Source of the DNA: Burkholderiales bacterium
GTDB taxonomy: Bacteria; Pseudomonadota; Gammaproteobacteria; Burkholderiales; Casimicrobiaceae
DNA length: 64,000 bases
Reading direction: 5' to 3'
Assembly (NCBI GenBank): GCA_016790165.1
Contig: JAEUPL010000037.1
Span: 46,865 to 110,864, forward strand
Shown here in pieces: positions 37,965 to 45,640 of this stretch. The stretch's first letter is position 1; the number at the start of each line of letters is the position of its first letter. A program made the position numbers and the translations under genes. Below the pieces are notes generated by a model. The model saw nothing but the letters and a program-made list of their open reading frames with translations. It was not told the origin of the DNA and ran no database searches.

Positions 37965-38717
37965 CTACTCCCACGGCTTGAACGGCGCGATGCCGATCAC
38001 GTCACCGGTTTTTTTGTCGATCATCACCGTCAAGTCTTCGCTGCGAGCCTTGAGGCCCTGGAACACAGTGTCCGCCTCCGTGCGACCATGCGATACCAAC
38101 CACGCGCGAATCAGCGCTGCCTTACCAGGATTAACTTTCTGAAGCGTTGCGACTGGCGATGCCCCTTGCAGAATTTCCGCCGTCATGGCTGCCAGTGGCT
38201 GGTGATGTTGAGGAAAAGAGCCCAAAGAAACACCGAGGGACGAAGCCAACTCAACTCGGTCGACCTCGACGGGGTCGACCGGATACCTGGTTCCGACCCA
38301 CTGCGGTCCGAAATAGGGGAGAGCAACCCCACTCTCCGAGAGCCAACGCTCACTCACTTCGTCGGCATGGACCACCTCGAATCGGCTTCCCAATGCAGCC
38401 AAAAAAACAGGGCGACCTTGAAAAAGAGCGGCCGCGCCGTAAGCTAAGGCGACGAGTTGCAAGCAGACGACGCATGCCAAATCAATCCACAATCGACCCT
38501 TCCGCCGGTCATAGACCACTCCAGTAAGCACTGGGCCTAGCACAACATCAACGAGTACGAGTGTCAGAGCAACATTGAGAGCACCTACAGCCGCGAGCAA
38601 TCCGTGTGGATACCAAAAAAGAGTCACAACCGCGAGGAGTGCGCCTACTACACATGCCGAGAGACAGAGGTGCAACATCGCTGCCGAAATGCGTGCACGC
38701 AAAGGAAAATTCTTCAT
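37965..38717 (-). CDS. tfpZ: Type IV pilin accessory protein, TfpZ/TfpX (FimB-like) type
   Basis: A 250-residue protein with three to four N-terminal membrane helices (~10-95) and a soluble C-terminal domain. Features such as LVDVVLGPVLTGVVYDRRKG and the C-terminal KTGDVIGIAPFKPWE match TfpZ-type accessory proteins that assist pilin assembly or stability. It lies downstream of pilA on the same strand, the usual place. ATG 38717 is used; SD is not obvious. Confidence 0.82.
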   Translation of the reverse strand: MKNFPLRARISAAMLHLCLSACVVGALLAVVTLFWYPHGLLAAVGALNVALTLVLVDVVLGPVLTGVVYDRRKGRLWIDLACVVCLQLVALAYGAAALFQGRPVFLAALGSRFEVVHADEVSERWLSESGVALPYFGPQWVGTRYPVDPVEVDRVELASSLGVSLGSFPQHHQPLAAMTAEILQGASPVATLQKVNPGKAALIRAWLVSHGRTEADTVFQGLKARSEDLTVMIDKKTGDVIGIAPFKPWE

Positions 38718-38807
38718 GAATATCAAAAACTTAGGTTGAATATTGATACTCTACAATTCACACAACACTGCGTCCTAAGTTCCACAAAATTCCCGCGCCG
38801 TTAATGC

Positions 38808-38830
38808 AAAACCCCGCCGAAGCGGGGTTT
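38808..38830 (-). terminator. Terminator between pilA and tfpZ
   Basis: On the minus strand AAACCCCGC-ttcg-GCGGGGTTTT forms a 9-bp stem with a stable TTCG tetraloop. It would stop or attenuate most pilA transcription before tfpZ, consistent with the high pilin demand. Confidence 0.8.
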
Positions 38831-38894
38831 GCTTAAGTCCTATCGAAAGTCGGCACAATCGCACGCCTGTGGGCGAGAGGCACAACACGATTCA

Positions 38895-39353
38895 TCACGG
38901 GCAACCGCCTTGACCAGCGCGAAGTCCACGGGTTGCGTTACAAAGCGTTCCGGCCGTAATCGGAAACCGTACGACATTGTCGCCCGCCGCGAATTGCGGC
39001 GTGATCGTGAACGTTAGGTTAGCACCGCCATTGGAGATTGTCGCGCCGCTAGTTCCCGTGATCACGCCGTTGGCCACAGCAGCACCAGCGAGAATGTTGC
39101 GTGTCGGCACGATTGTCGGGATGCCATTAGCGGCGGTAGTGCAACCGACATTGGTCAGCAAGTCTTGGATGCAGGCCGCCACGGCAGACTTGACCGACTC
39201 CAACTCCGAAATCGTGCCCGCTGCTCGAGCGCGAGAGGTGTAGTCAGAGTACTGCGGAATCGCAATCGCCGCCAAAATACCAATGATCGCCACAACGATC
39301 ATCAACTCGATCAGGGTGAAACCCTTTTGTACTGCACGAATGGTACGTTTCAT
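38895..39353 (-). CDS. pilA: Type IV major pilin PilA
   Basis: A 152-residue prepilin with a short leader ending in Lys-Gly and the mature N-terminus [20 protein letters not shown], including Glu5. The C-terminal part has a disulfide-type cysteine pair near the end (GTLCNATR ... QGGCP). Length and sequence fit group IVa pilins. Start ATG 39353 has GGAAGGA upstream; the longer frame is discarded. Followed by a terminator and tfpZ. Confidence 0.92.
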   Translation of the reverse strand: MKRTIRAVQKGFTLIELMIVVAIIGILAAIAIPQYSDYTSRARAAGTISELESVKSAVAACIQDLLTNVGCTTAANGIPTIVPTRNILAGAAVANGVITGTSGATISNGGANLTFTITPQFAAGDNVVRFPITAGTLCNATRGLRAGQGGCP

Positions 39354-39530
39354 CTTTGCATCCTTCCCCGGTTTCGGGATTTGATATTTCAGCGACTTGC
39401 GCTGCATGGCCGCATAGATGCAGCGCGCGTGCCACTTCGTCGATGGACGCAGCAAAAAATCGCAACCCATTGATTTTCAATAGAATTTATTTTTCCCACC
39501 GTTGCTCGTTGCATGACAATGGCAAATGCA

Positions 39531-39578
39531 GTCAGCCACCTTGCCATTTGAACTGCCAATTTTCGGCAGGTGGCTGAC
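39531..39578. repeat. Inverted repeat upstream of pilA
   Basis: GTCAGCCACCTTGCC (39531-39545) and GGCAGGTGGCTGAC (39565-39578) pair with one bulged base over a 19-bp loop. It lies between the divergently placed end of the DUF3025 gene and the pilA promoter region, and could be the DUF3025 terminator or a regulatory hairpin. Confidence 0.6.
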
Positions 39579-39586
39579 CGAAGCCG

Positions 39587-40462
39587 TCAACGCGGTACCC
39601 GCAGCGGCCGGAACACAGCGACGTCGTCGTAGCACGCGGGATCGGAGTTTTCTGCAAACCAGCCCGGTACGCCGAGAATGGGCAGCGCGAGCCGGCGCTC
39701 GCGGGCATCTAGCACGTTGTCGCGGCGAATCTGGTCAGCTAGCCAGTGGTCTACCTGCGACAAAGACGATTCACACGACACGTTCACCCACAACGCCTTG
39801 ACGGTCAAGCCGCGATGCGGATTGCTCGCCAGTTGCTCCAGCGTGCCGTGGCCGAACAGGACAACCCGGCAATCGCGCTTGAACTCGGCGCGGTGGTCAA
39901 CGAACAGGCGCCGCCAGGCGTGCGCCTCATGCAGCGCCCGCAAGTCGCTGCGCTCGCTGATGATGAGGGCACCCGCTTCGTCGAACAAGGTGAGCACATC
40001 ACGGCGGCGCGGGCGGCCGTTGGCGGTGTTGGCGGCGCCCAGCGCCACGTGCGCCTCGCTGATGGCGCGTTTGGTCAGCGGAAACACCTGCCACACGAGC
40101 GCGTTCACCGTGTCGTGCAGGTTGTTGGGGCGCACGATCAGTTCATTGTGCTCGACCAGTCGCCGCTCGAATTCGAGTGCACCGAGCGCGCGAACGAGCG
40201 GCGGGATGAGCCGCGGCGGAAATTTCGTTTCCGAATTTGAGTAAACCGGATGTTCACCTCCGGGTCTCGCTCCGCCAACGAAGTCATTTGCGATTGAGCC
40301 GTCGGACGATGCGATGCACGGGAACCCGGATGCAAGCATCCGGGCTACGCGTAACTTTGCAGCCGCGTCACGATACGGCGCAAAGGCAGGGTGCCGCAAT
40401 AGTGCGCCCGGAATCGCCGCCAGCCGCACGCCGTCGCGCACGACATCAGCGATGCTTGCCAC
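39587..40462 (-). CDS. DUF3025-family protein with an in-frame REP insertion
   Basis: A 291-residue protein. The diagnostic stretch NELIVRPNNLHDTVNALVWQ ... FPLTKRAISEAH matches DUF3025 (function unknown). The start is taken as GTG 40462 (VASIADVVRDG), overlapping the upstream zinc-ribbon gene by 17 bp; a longer upstream frame lies wholly within that gene. Residues ~48-90 are encoded by REP-like palindromic DNA (40325-40344 and flanks) and look unlike the rest of the protein, suggesting an insertion tolerated in frame. Confidence 0.68.
   Translation of the reverse strand: MASIADVVRDGVRLAAIPGALLRHPAFAPYRDAAAKLRVARMLASGFPCIASSDGSIANDFVGGARPGGEHPVYSNSETKFPPRLIPPLVRALGALEFERRLVEHNELIVRPNNLHDTVNALVWQVFPLTKRAISEAHVALGAANTANGRPRRRDVLTLFDEAGALIISERSDLRALHEAHAWRRLFVDHRAEFKRDCRVVLFGHGTLEQLASNPHRGLTVKALWVNVSCESSLSQVDHWLADQIRRDNVLDARERRLALPILGVPGWFAENSDPACYDDVAVFRPLRVPR
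40322..40350. repeat. REP-like palindrome inside the DUF3025 gene
   Basis: CCCGGATGC-aa-GCATCCGGG is a perfect 9-bp palindrome followed by CTAC, the same type as the hairpin after ilvD. It lies inside an open coding frame. Neighbouring sequence 40240-40320 has the related CCGGATG and CTCCGGG pieces. Confidence 0.75.
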
Positions 40463-41612
40463 CCGCGCTGAAAATGATGAGCACCACGACGATGAAGGCC
40501 AGCACGGCGAGCGTGATCTTGATCCAGCTCTTCGGATATTCGCCCTCAATCTTGCCGGTGACGGCGTTGATGATGACCTGATAGTCGCGGCTGGAGTAGA
40601 CGTAGGTCATCAGCCACACCGGGGCGAGGATGTGCTTGAACGTCTGCCGCGAAAAGTTCGCGTTGACCTGCAGGTTGCGCTGCGTGTCGCCGGGCACCTG
40701 TTGCGAGCAGAGCGTGCGGGTGTCCGCCGTCATGCGTTCGCGGCTGGCCTTGGCTGCGGCGATGAGGTCGATCTGGTAGCGCTCGACCGTCCAGCCGCTG
40801 ACGTAAGCCGGATCGTAGGGCTTCAACGCGCCGGTGCCTTTCGCGGTGGTGGGAAACGGCTCCACGCTGCGCAGCAGCCCGGGGTGCACACCCTTTGATC
40901 CGCAAACCAGGGTGTCGTCAAAGAAGTGATTGAGGCTGCCCGATGCATACTCCCAGCGCGTGCGCTGCACCTGCCGTGTGCGTTGCTCGCCATTCTCGTA
41001 GTAGCTCTCGGTTTCGTAGTAGTGGTAGCCCGCCTCCGCCTGCCAGCGCGCGTCGACCAGCGCGTCGAATGTCCAGTAGGGGAGGTAGACGCCCTTGACG
41101 GTGTCGGTCATTGCCTTTTTCTTGAGCGCGTTCGGCGCCCACCAGAGCTTGCCGTACCACGCGCGGATGCGGTCGCGCGCCTGCGGCTCGCTCACCTGAA
41201 TCGGCAGAATCGCCTCGGGGCGAATGACGTCGCCCGACTCGTCGTAGTCGACGATCGCTGACGCACCACAGAACTCGCAGGATTTGGCCTGCTTCGAGGC
41301 GTCGAACACGCTGATCGCCTGACATTGGCGGCACTTGATCATGCGCGTCGTGCGCGCCCAGCCGCGAGCTTCGCCTTGCATGTCACGCAGCGCGGCAACG
41401 AGGTCGTGCTCCACGATATCGGTGGACTGCATGCCGGGCATCGCCTCGGTCGCAGCGGGCATCGGTGCTTCGGTGCCGCAGAAGGCGCACACGAGTTTCT
41501 GCTTGGCAGGGTTCCAGACGGCCTCGCCGCCACAAGCGACGCAGGAATACTTGCTGCGGGCCTGCTTTTCAGGCGCAGTGGCAGGGGTATGGGTGGCGGT
41601 GGGTGACGTCAT
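40446..41612 (-). CDS. YdjG-like membrane protein with tandem zinc ribbons
   Basis: A 388-residue protein. Two zinc ribbons occupy the N-terminal third (SCVACGGEAVW ... LVCAFCGTE and IKCRQCQAISVF ... SCEFCGASA). A large soluble middle part follows, and a single membrane helix lies at the C-terminus (WIKITLAVLAFIVVVLIIFSA). It resembles B. subtilis YdjG, whose operon also encodes an SPFH protein (YdjI) and PspA. Here the SPFH gene lies immediately upstream on the same strand, so the two probably form a membrane-stress complex (inference). Confidence 0.75.
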   Translation of the reverse strand: MTSPTATHTPATAPEKQARSKYSCVACGGEAVWNPAKQKLVCAFCGTEAPMPAATEAMPGMQSTDIVEHDLVAALRDMQGEARGWARTTRMIKCRQCQAISVFDASKQAKSCEFCGASAIVDYDESGDVIRPEAILPIQVSEPQARDRIRAWYGKLWWAPNALKKKAMTDTVKGVYLPYWTFDALVDARWQAEAGYHYYETESYYENGEQRTRQVQRTRWEYASGSLNHFFDDTLVCGSKGVHPGLLRSVEPFPTTAKGTGALKPYDPAYVSGWTVERYQIDLIAAAKASRERMTADTRTLCSQQVPGDTQRNLQVNANFSRQTFKHILAPVWLMTYVYSSRDYQVIINAVTGKIEGEYPKSWIKITLAVLAFIVVVLIIFSAGGKHR

Positions 41613-41637
41613 GGCAATCCGCGTACCGGTGAACGAT

Positions 41638-41757
41638 TCAGCTTTTCAGCACCATCGACCGATCGACGGCGCTTGTAGCCCATTTCTTTACGAAGTCGAC
41701 TTTACTAAAAACATCGCGCCAACGACCATATTCTGGTGGTTGGCGCGCAAAAGCCAT
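41638..41757. repeat. Intergenic element family, copy D
   Basis: Begins TCAGCTTTTCAGC; GTCGAC lies at 41695-41700, offset 57. The second hairpin is strong: CGCCAACGACC-atattct-GGTGGTTGGCG (10 of 11 pairs). The right end is more decayed (GCAAAAGCCAT). It fills the spacer between the SPFH gene and the YdjG-like gene. Confidence 0.6.
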
Positions 41758-41765
41758 TGCGAACA

Positions 41766-42869
41766 CTACCCCTTCAGGAATGCGTCCACCGCGTCCTTCG
41801 TGATGCGCCACTGGGTGCCGATCTTGCGGCCCTTCAGGTTGCCTGCGTCCAGTTCGGCGAGCACATCCGACTCAGCCACACCGAGCACCTGCGCCACCTG
41901 GGCGGGGTTCATGAGTTCCATCGCGGGCGCAGCGGCAGGCGCTGCAGCGGCCGCAGCCACGGGCGCAGCCATCGCGCCCGGCACCATGCCACGCGGCGCG
42001 TTCGGGTTGGTGCCGACCGTGCCACCCGGCTGCTGATTCATCTGCTGCGCCACGCCCAGACCCATCGCAAACTCTGCGCCGAAGCCCATCGTGCCCGCCT
42101 TGCCTTCGCCCACGGCGTTGGCCATGTTGTAGCGGATGTATTCGCCCATGTCGCCGATGGTGGTCATCGCGCCGCGCTTGTCGATCGCCTGCTCCACTTC
42201 GGGCGGCAACGACACATTTTCGATGTTGAACGCCGTGACCTCGATGCCGTACTTGCTGGTGGTGATCGGGTTGATCGCCGGCAGAAGTGCCGAGCCGATT
42301 TCGCTGTAGCGGGCCGCCACGTCGAGCGCCGGAACCTTGGCGCTGGCGATCGCTTCGGTGAACACGGTGACAATCTTGGAGCGCATCACGTCCGCGAACT
42401 CGTCAAGGCGGAAGTGGTTGTCAGTACCAGCCACCTCTTTCAGGAACAGCGGCGGATTGACGATCTTGAAGTCGTACTGGCCGAACGCACGCATGCGCAC
42501 CACGCCAAAGTCGGCGTCGCGCATCATGATCGGGTTGGCGGTGCCCCATTTGTTGCCTGCAAAGGTGCGCGTTGTGACGTAATACACGTCGGCCTTGAAC
42601 GGCGTTTCGAAGCCGTACTTCCAGCCGAGGATCGTCGACAGGACGGGAATGTTTTCCGTTGACAGCGTGTGCTTGCCGGGCCCGAGGGTATCGGCGTACT
42701 TGCCAAGGTAGACGAACTGCGCGACCTGACTCTCGCGAACGATGAGCTGCGCGTTGTTCTTGATCTGTTTGTCGTCGTCCGGCCAGCGGTACGAGAGTGT
42801 GTCGCGCGAATCATCCTGCCAGTCGATGATCTCGATCAGCTCTTTTTTGATGAAGTCCATGAGGCCCAT
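41766..42869 (-). CDS. SPFH-domain protein (YdjI-like) fused to a C-terminal excisionase-type HTH
   Basis: A 367-residue protein. Residues ~1-270 match the SPFH/virion-core-like YdjI family (GLMDFIKKELIEIIDW at the start, LGPGKHTLSTENIPVLS). A ~50-residue Ala/Pro linker follows. The last ~50 residues (MNPAQVAQVLGVAESDVLAE ... IGTQWRITKDAVDAFLKG) are a helix-turn-helix of the HTH_17/excisionase type. B. subtilis YdjI ends in a zinc ribbon instead. Heptad repeats lie 20 bp upstream of the start. Confidence 0.8.
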   Translation of the reverse strand: MGLMDFIKKELIEIIDWQDDSRDTLSYRWPDDDKQIKNNAQLIVRESQVAQFVYLGKYADTLGPGKHTLSTENIPVLSTILGWKYGFETPFKADVYYVTTRTFAGNKWGTANPIMMRDADFGVVRMRAFGQYDFKIVNPPLFLKEVAGTDNHFRLDEFADVMRSKIVTVFTEAIASAKVPALDVAARYSEIGSALLPAINPITTSKYGIEVTAFNIENVSLPPEVEQAIDKRGAMTTIGDMGEYIRYNMANAVGEGKAGTMGFGAEFAMGLGVAQQMNQQPGGTVGTNPNAPRGMVPGAMAAPVAAAAAAPAAAPAMELMNPAQVAQVLGVAESDVLAELDAGNLKGRKIGTQWRITKDAVDAFLKG

Positions 42870-42889
42870 GTGCTACTCCCTGTGGTCGT

Positions 42890-42917
42890 GAAGACGAATG
42901 ACGAATGATGATTGACG
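42890..42917 (-). repeat. Heptad tandem repeat in the SPFH gene leader
   Basis: Four 7-bp units on the plus strand: gaagacg, aatgacg, aatgatg, attgacg. Sense to the SPFH gene they read TCGTCAT-type heptads, the same family as in the lgt and ilvD leaders, ending 20 bp before the start. Confidence 0.7.
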
Positions 42918-42947
42918 ACCCGGATACCGGGTCGGCGCGTTGCCCAG

Positions 42948-43739
42948 CTACTTTACGGCGACCTTGGTCTGTGCCGCATTCAGACGTGCTTCCAGCTGCT
43001 CGCGCGGAATGGCGCCCGCGACCATGCGGCCATCGGCGAGGAAGAACGACGGTGTGGCGCGCACGCCCAGCTTCTGTCCGAGCGCGACGGTCGCGTCCAC
43101 CGGATTGGCGCAGTCGGTCTTCGCGGCGGGGTCAAATTTTTTGCGCAAGATGGCATCCTGCCACGCCGCAAGACGGTCCTTCGCACACCAGATGCCCTTT
43201 TGCTTGTTGCGTGCGGCGGGGTGCAGCGAGTCAATCGGGTACATGAAGTTGTAGACAGTCACGTTGTCCACGTCCTGCAAGGTCTGCTCGAGGCGAGTAC
43301 AGAACGGGCAGTCGACGTCGGTGAACACGTACATCACCCGCTCGCCTTTGCCACGTACAAACTTGATGGTGTCCGCCAGCGGCAGTGACTTGACGTCAAT
43401 CGCCGTGAGCTCTGCCGTGCGCTCTTCGGTCTTGTTGGTCATCGTGGCCGTTTCGACCAGATTCCCGACGATGAAATGGCTGACCTTTTCATCGAAATAG
43501 ATGAGGTCATCGCCAATCATTGCTTCGTAGAGACCGGGCAACACCGCGGCGCGAAGCCCTTTGATCGGCGCGCCCTTGAATTGCGCTTCGAGTGCCGCCT
43601 GTACTTCCGCGAGTTTGCCGGCGGCAACGCCAGCCGCCTGCACGGGTGCAGCGCCTTTGGTGGTTGCGGGCGGTTGCTGCGCGTTACAGGCACCGAGCAA
43701 CGCGACCGAAGCGAGCAAGGCGACAAATAGAGGTTTCAT
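42948..43739 (-). CDS. dsbC: DsbC-family disulfide isomerase, predicted lipoprotein
   Basis: A 263-residue DsbC-like protein: N-terminal dimerisation region (~45-110), then a thioredoxin domain with the active site DVDCPFCTRLE and the cis-Pro loop GVRATPSFF. A second pair, IWCAKD and TDCANP, is as in DsbC. The N-terminus has a lipobox, VALLGACNAQ, so it is predicted to be lipidated and, with Asn at +2, sent to the outer membrane. E. coli DsbC is soluble and has CGYC. It lies in the same run as the UbiH-type gene and hslV. Confidence 0.88.
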   Translation of the reverse strand: MKPLFVALLASVALLGACNAQQPPATTKGAAPVQAAGVAAGKLAEVQAALEAQFKGAPIKGLRAAVLPGLYEAMIGDDLIYFDEKVSHFIVGNLVETATMTNKTEERTAELTAIDVKSLPLADTIKFVRGKGERVMYVFTDVDCPFCTRLEQTLQDVDNVTVYNFMYPIDSLHPAARNKQKGIWCAKDRLAAWQDAILRKKFDPAAKTDCANPVDATVALGQKLGVRATPSFFLADGRMVAGAIPREQLEARLNAAQTKVAVK

Positions 43740-43763
43740 GTCGTGGGGTTTCCTTTGGCGCGA

Positions 43764-44972
43764 TTAAAGCGCGTGATGTATCGCCGCGGTAGACAAGGTG
43801 CGACGAAATGCGGGTAGTCGACCGAAAAGACGCATTCCAGCGTCGCCAGCCGCCATGAGCACGGGATGATCGAGACGATTGTAGAGTCGCATCAGGGCGT
43901 CGGTCGCGAACTGCATGGCGAACGTCGGCCCGTAGCGCTCCCGGCGGTACCGCCCGGTCAAAAGCGGGTGCCCGGCGTCGGCACCGACCTGTAACGCGCA
44001 CTGCCAAACCGAATGCAGGCAACGCGCGTCTGCCAGGCCGACATTGACGCCCTGCCCGGCCAGCGGGTGCATGGCGTGTGCGGCATCGCCGACGGCGAGC
44101 ACACGGCCAGCAACAGGGTCAGCCAGGCGCAGCACCGACAACGGAAAGGATTGCGCCGGACTGGTCACCTGCAGCACCCGCACGGCTGGCGCGGAAACAG
44201 CGTTTACCGAGGCCAGCAACGCAACCGGTTCAAGCGCAGAGAGCGCCTTCGCGCGAGCATGCGGCAGCGACCACACCATCGAGACGGCGCCGTGCGCCGC
44301 ATCTCCCGAAAGTGCCGCGATGGGCAGCAGCGCGAGGATGGAGCCATCCGGCAGGAACCATTGTCGGGCGACACCGCGATGCGCTGTCGCGCACGCGAAG
44401 TTGGCGACCACCCCGGACTGCGGGTAAGCGTGTTGCGCTGCCCGCATCCCGGCTGCCTCGCGAACCGCAGACCGCACGCCATCCGCGGCGATCAATAGCT
44501 GCGTCCCCAGCAACCGTCGATCAGAGAGTTCGGCGAGCACGCCATCCCCTTCCCGGTGCAGGCCCACGCAGTCGCCGGTGATCAAGGTCACGCCGAGCGC
44601 CTGGGCGCGCGCCGCGATCGCAGAGGTCAGCGCCTCATGCTCGACGACATTCGCCAGCTCAGCGCAACCGGCATCGTCGGCACAAACATGCAACGACTCC
44701 CGGCCATCGCGACCGTGGACAACGATGCCACTCACGGCGGCCATGCGGCCCTCGTCAAACTCAACACCCTGGTGCTTCAGCCAGGTCAGGTTGCCGGCGG
44801 CTACCGTATAGACACGCGCCGACAGCGGGCCTGACGTCGGCACCGCGTTGCTGGATTGCCGCTCGACCACGGCGATGCGCTGCTCGCGCCCGAGCGCCGC
44901 TCGCGCGGCCAGTGCGCACGCCCAGCCCACCGGGCCGCCGCCAGCGATCAGCACCGAATACCGCGAATTCAT
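43764..44972 (-). CDS. FAD-dependent hydroxylase of the UbiH/UbiF/COQ6 family
   Basis: A 402-residue flavoprotein monooxygenase, probably acting in ubiquinone ring hydroxylation. The FAD-binding GxGxxG motif is VLIAGGGPVGWACALAARA, the second site is LLIAADGVRS, and the family signature is GDAAHAMHPLAGQGVNVGLAD. Start ATG 44972 has GGTGAG upstream and lies four bases after hslV. Which ring position it hydroxylates cannot be told from sequence. Confidence 0.88.
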   Translation of the reverse strand: MNSRYSVLIAGGGPVGWACALAARAALGREQRIAVVERQSSNAVPTSGPLSARVYTVAAGNLTWLKHQGVEFDEGRMAAVSGIVVHGRDGRESLHVCADDAGCAELANVVEHEALTSAIAARAQALGVTLITGDCVGLHREGDGVLAELSDRRLLGTQLLIAADGVRSAVREAAGMRAAQHAYPQSGVVANFACATAHRGVARQWFLPDGSILALLPIAALSGDAAHGAVSMVWSLPHARAKALSALEPVALLASVNAVSAPAVRVLQVTSPAQSFPLSVLRLADPVAGRVLAVGDAAHAMHPLAGQGVNVGLADARCLHSVWQCALQVGADAGHPLLTGRYRRERYGPTFAMQFATDALMRLYNRLDHPVLMAAGDAGMRLFGRLPAFRRTLSTAAIHHAL

Positions 44973-44976
44973 GGTC

Positions 44977-45525
44977 TCACCACGACAGCTCTTCGATGAC
45001 GTGATTCTGGTTGGTGTAGATGCAGATTTCGCCGGCGACTTTGAGCGACTCCGCGACGATGTCGCGCGCAGAAAGCTCACTGTGCTGTAGCAACGCTCGT
45101 GCAGCGGCTTGCGCGAATCCGCCGCCTGAGCCGATCGCGACCACACCGTGCTCCGGCTCCAGTACATCGCCGTTGCCGGTAATGATCAGCGACGCACTGC
45201 GATCAGCCACCGCGAGCATCGCCTCCAGCCGTCGCAGGATACGATCCTGCCGCCAGTCCTTGGCGAGTTCCACCGCCGCGCGCGTCAGATGCCCCTGATG
45301 CTTTTCGAGCTTGCCTTCGAAGCGCTCAAACAGCGTGAAGGCATCGGCCGTGGCGCCAGCGAAACCAGCCAGGATGCGGTCATGATAGAGCCGACGCACT
45401 TTGCGCGCTGTCGCCTTGACCACCATATTGCCGAGCGTGACCTGACCATCACCACCGAGCGCAACCGTGTTGTCGCGGCGTACGCAGAGGATGGTGGTGC
45501 CGTGAAATTCAGCCGTACTGCTCAT
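44977..45525 (-). CDS. hslV: ATP-dependent protease subunit HslV
   Basis: A 182-residue proteasome-like peptidase. The propeptide ends before the catalytic threonine ([22 protein letters not shown]), and the C-terminal half is complete ([15 protein letters not shown]). HslV needs the HslU ATPase; the usual hslU gene downstream is replaced by the UbiH-type gene, four bases away, and no hslU occurs in the window. Confidence 0.94.
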   Translation of the reverse strand: MSSTAEFHGTTILCVRRDNTVALGGDGQVTLGNMVVKATARKVRRLYHDRILAGFAGATADAFTLFERFEGKLEKHQGHLTRAAVELAKDWRQDRILRRLEAMLAVADRSASLIITGNGDVLEPEHGVVAIGSGGGFAQAAARALLQHSELSARDIVAESLKVAGEICIYTNQNHVIEELSW

Positions 45526-45640
45526 GACAGCCCACTGTTAGCCGTGGCTTGTCCGCCACGGTCAGTCGTTGAAACCGCTATTTTGACCGGGTCTGCGAAA
45601 TAAGGTGCCGCATCCTGCCCCGCCGAACGTGTCCGCCGGG

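Noticed and set aside
45526-45640. Hairpin GCCGTGGC/GCCACGGT after hslV's start as a sixth copy of the 120-bp element
   Set aside because: No matching ends and no GTCGAC core at offset 57.
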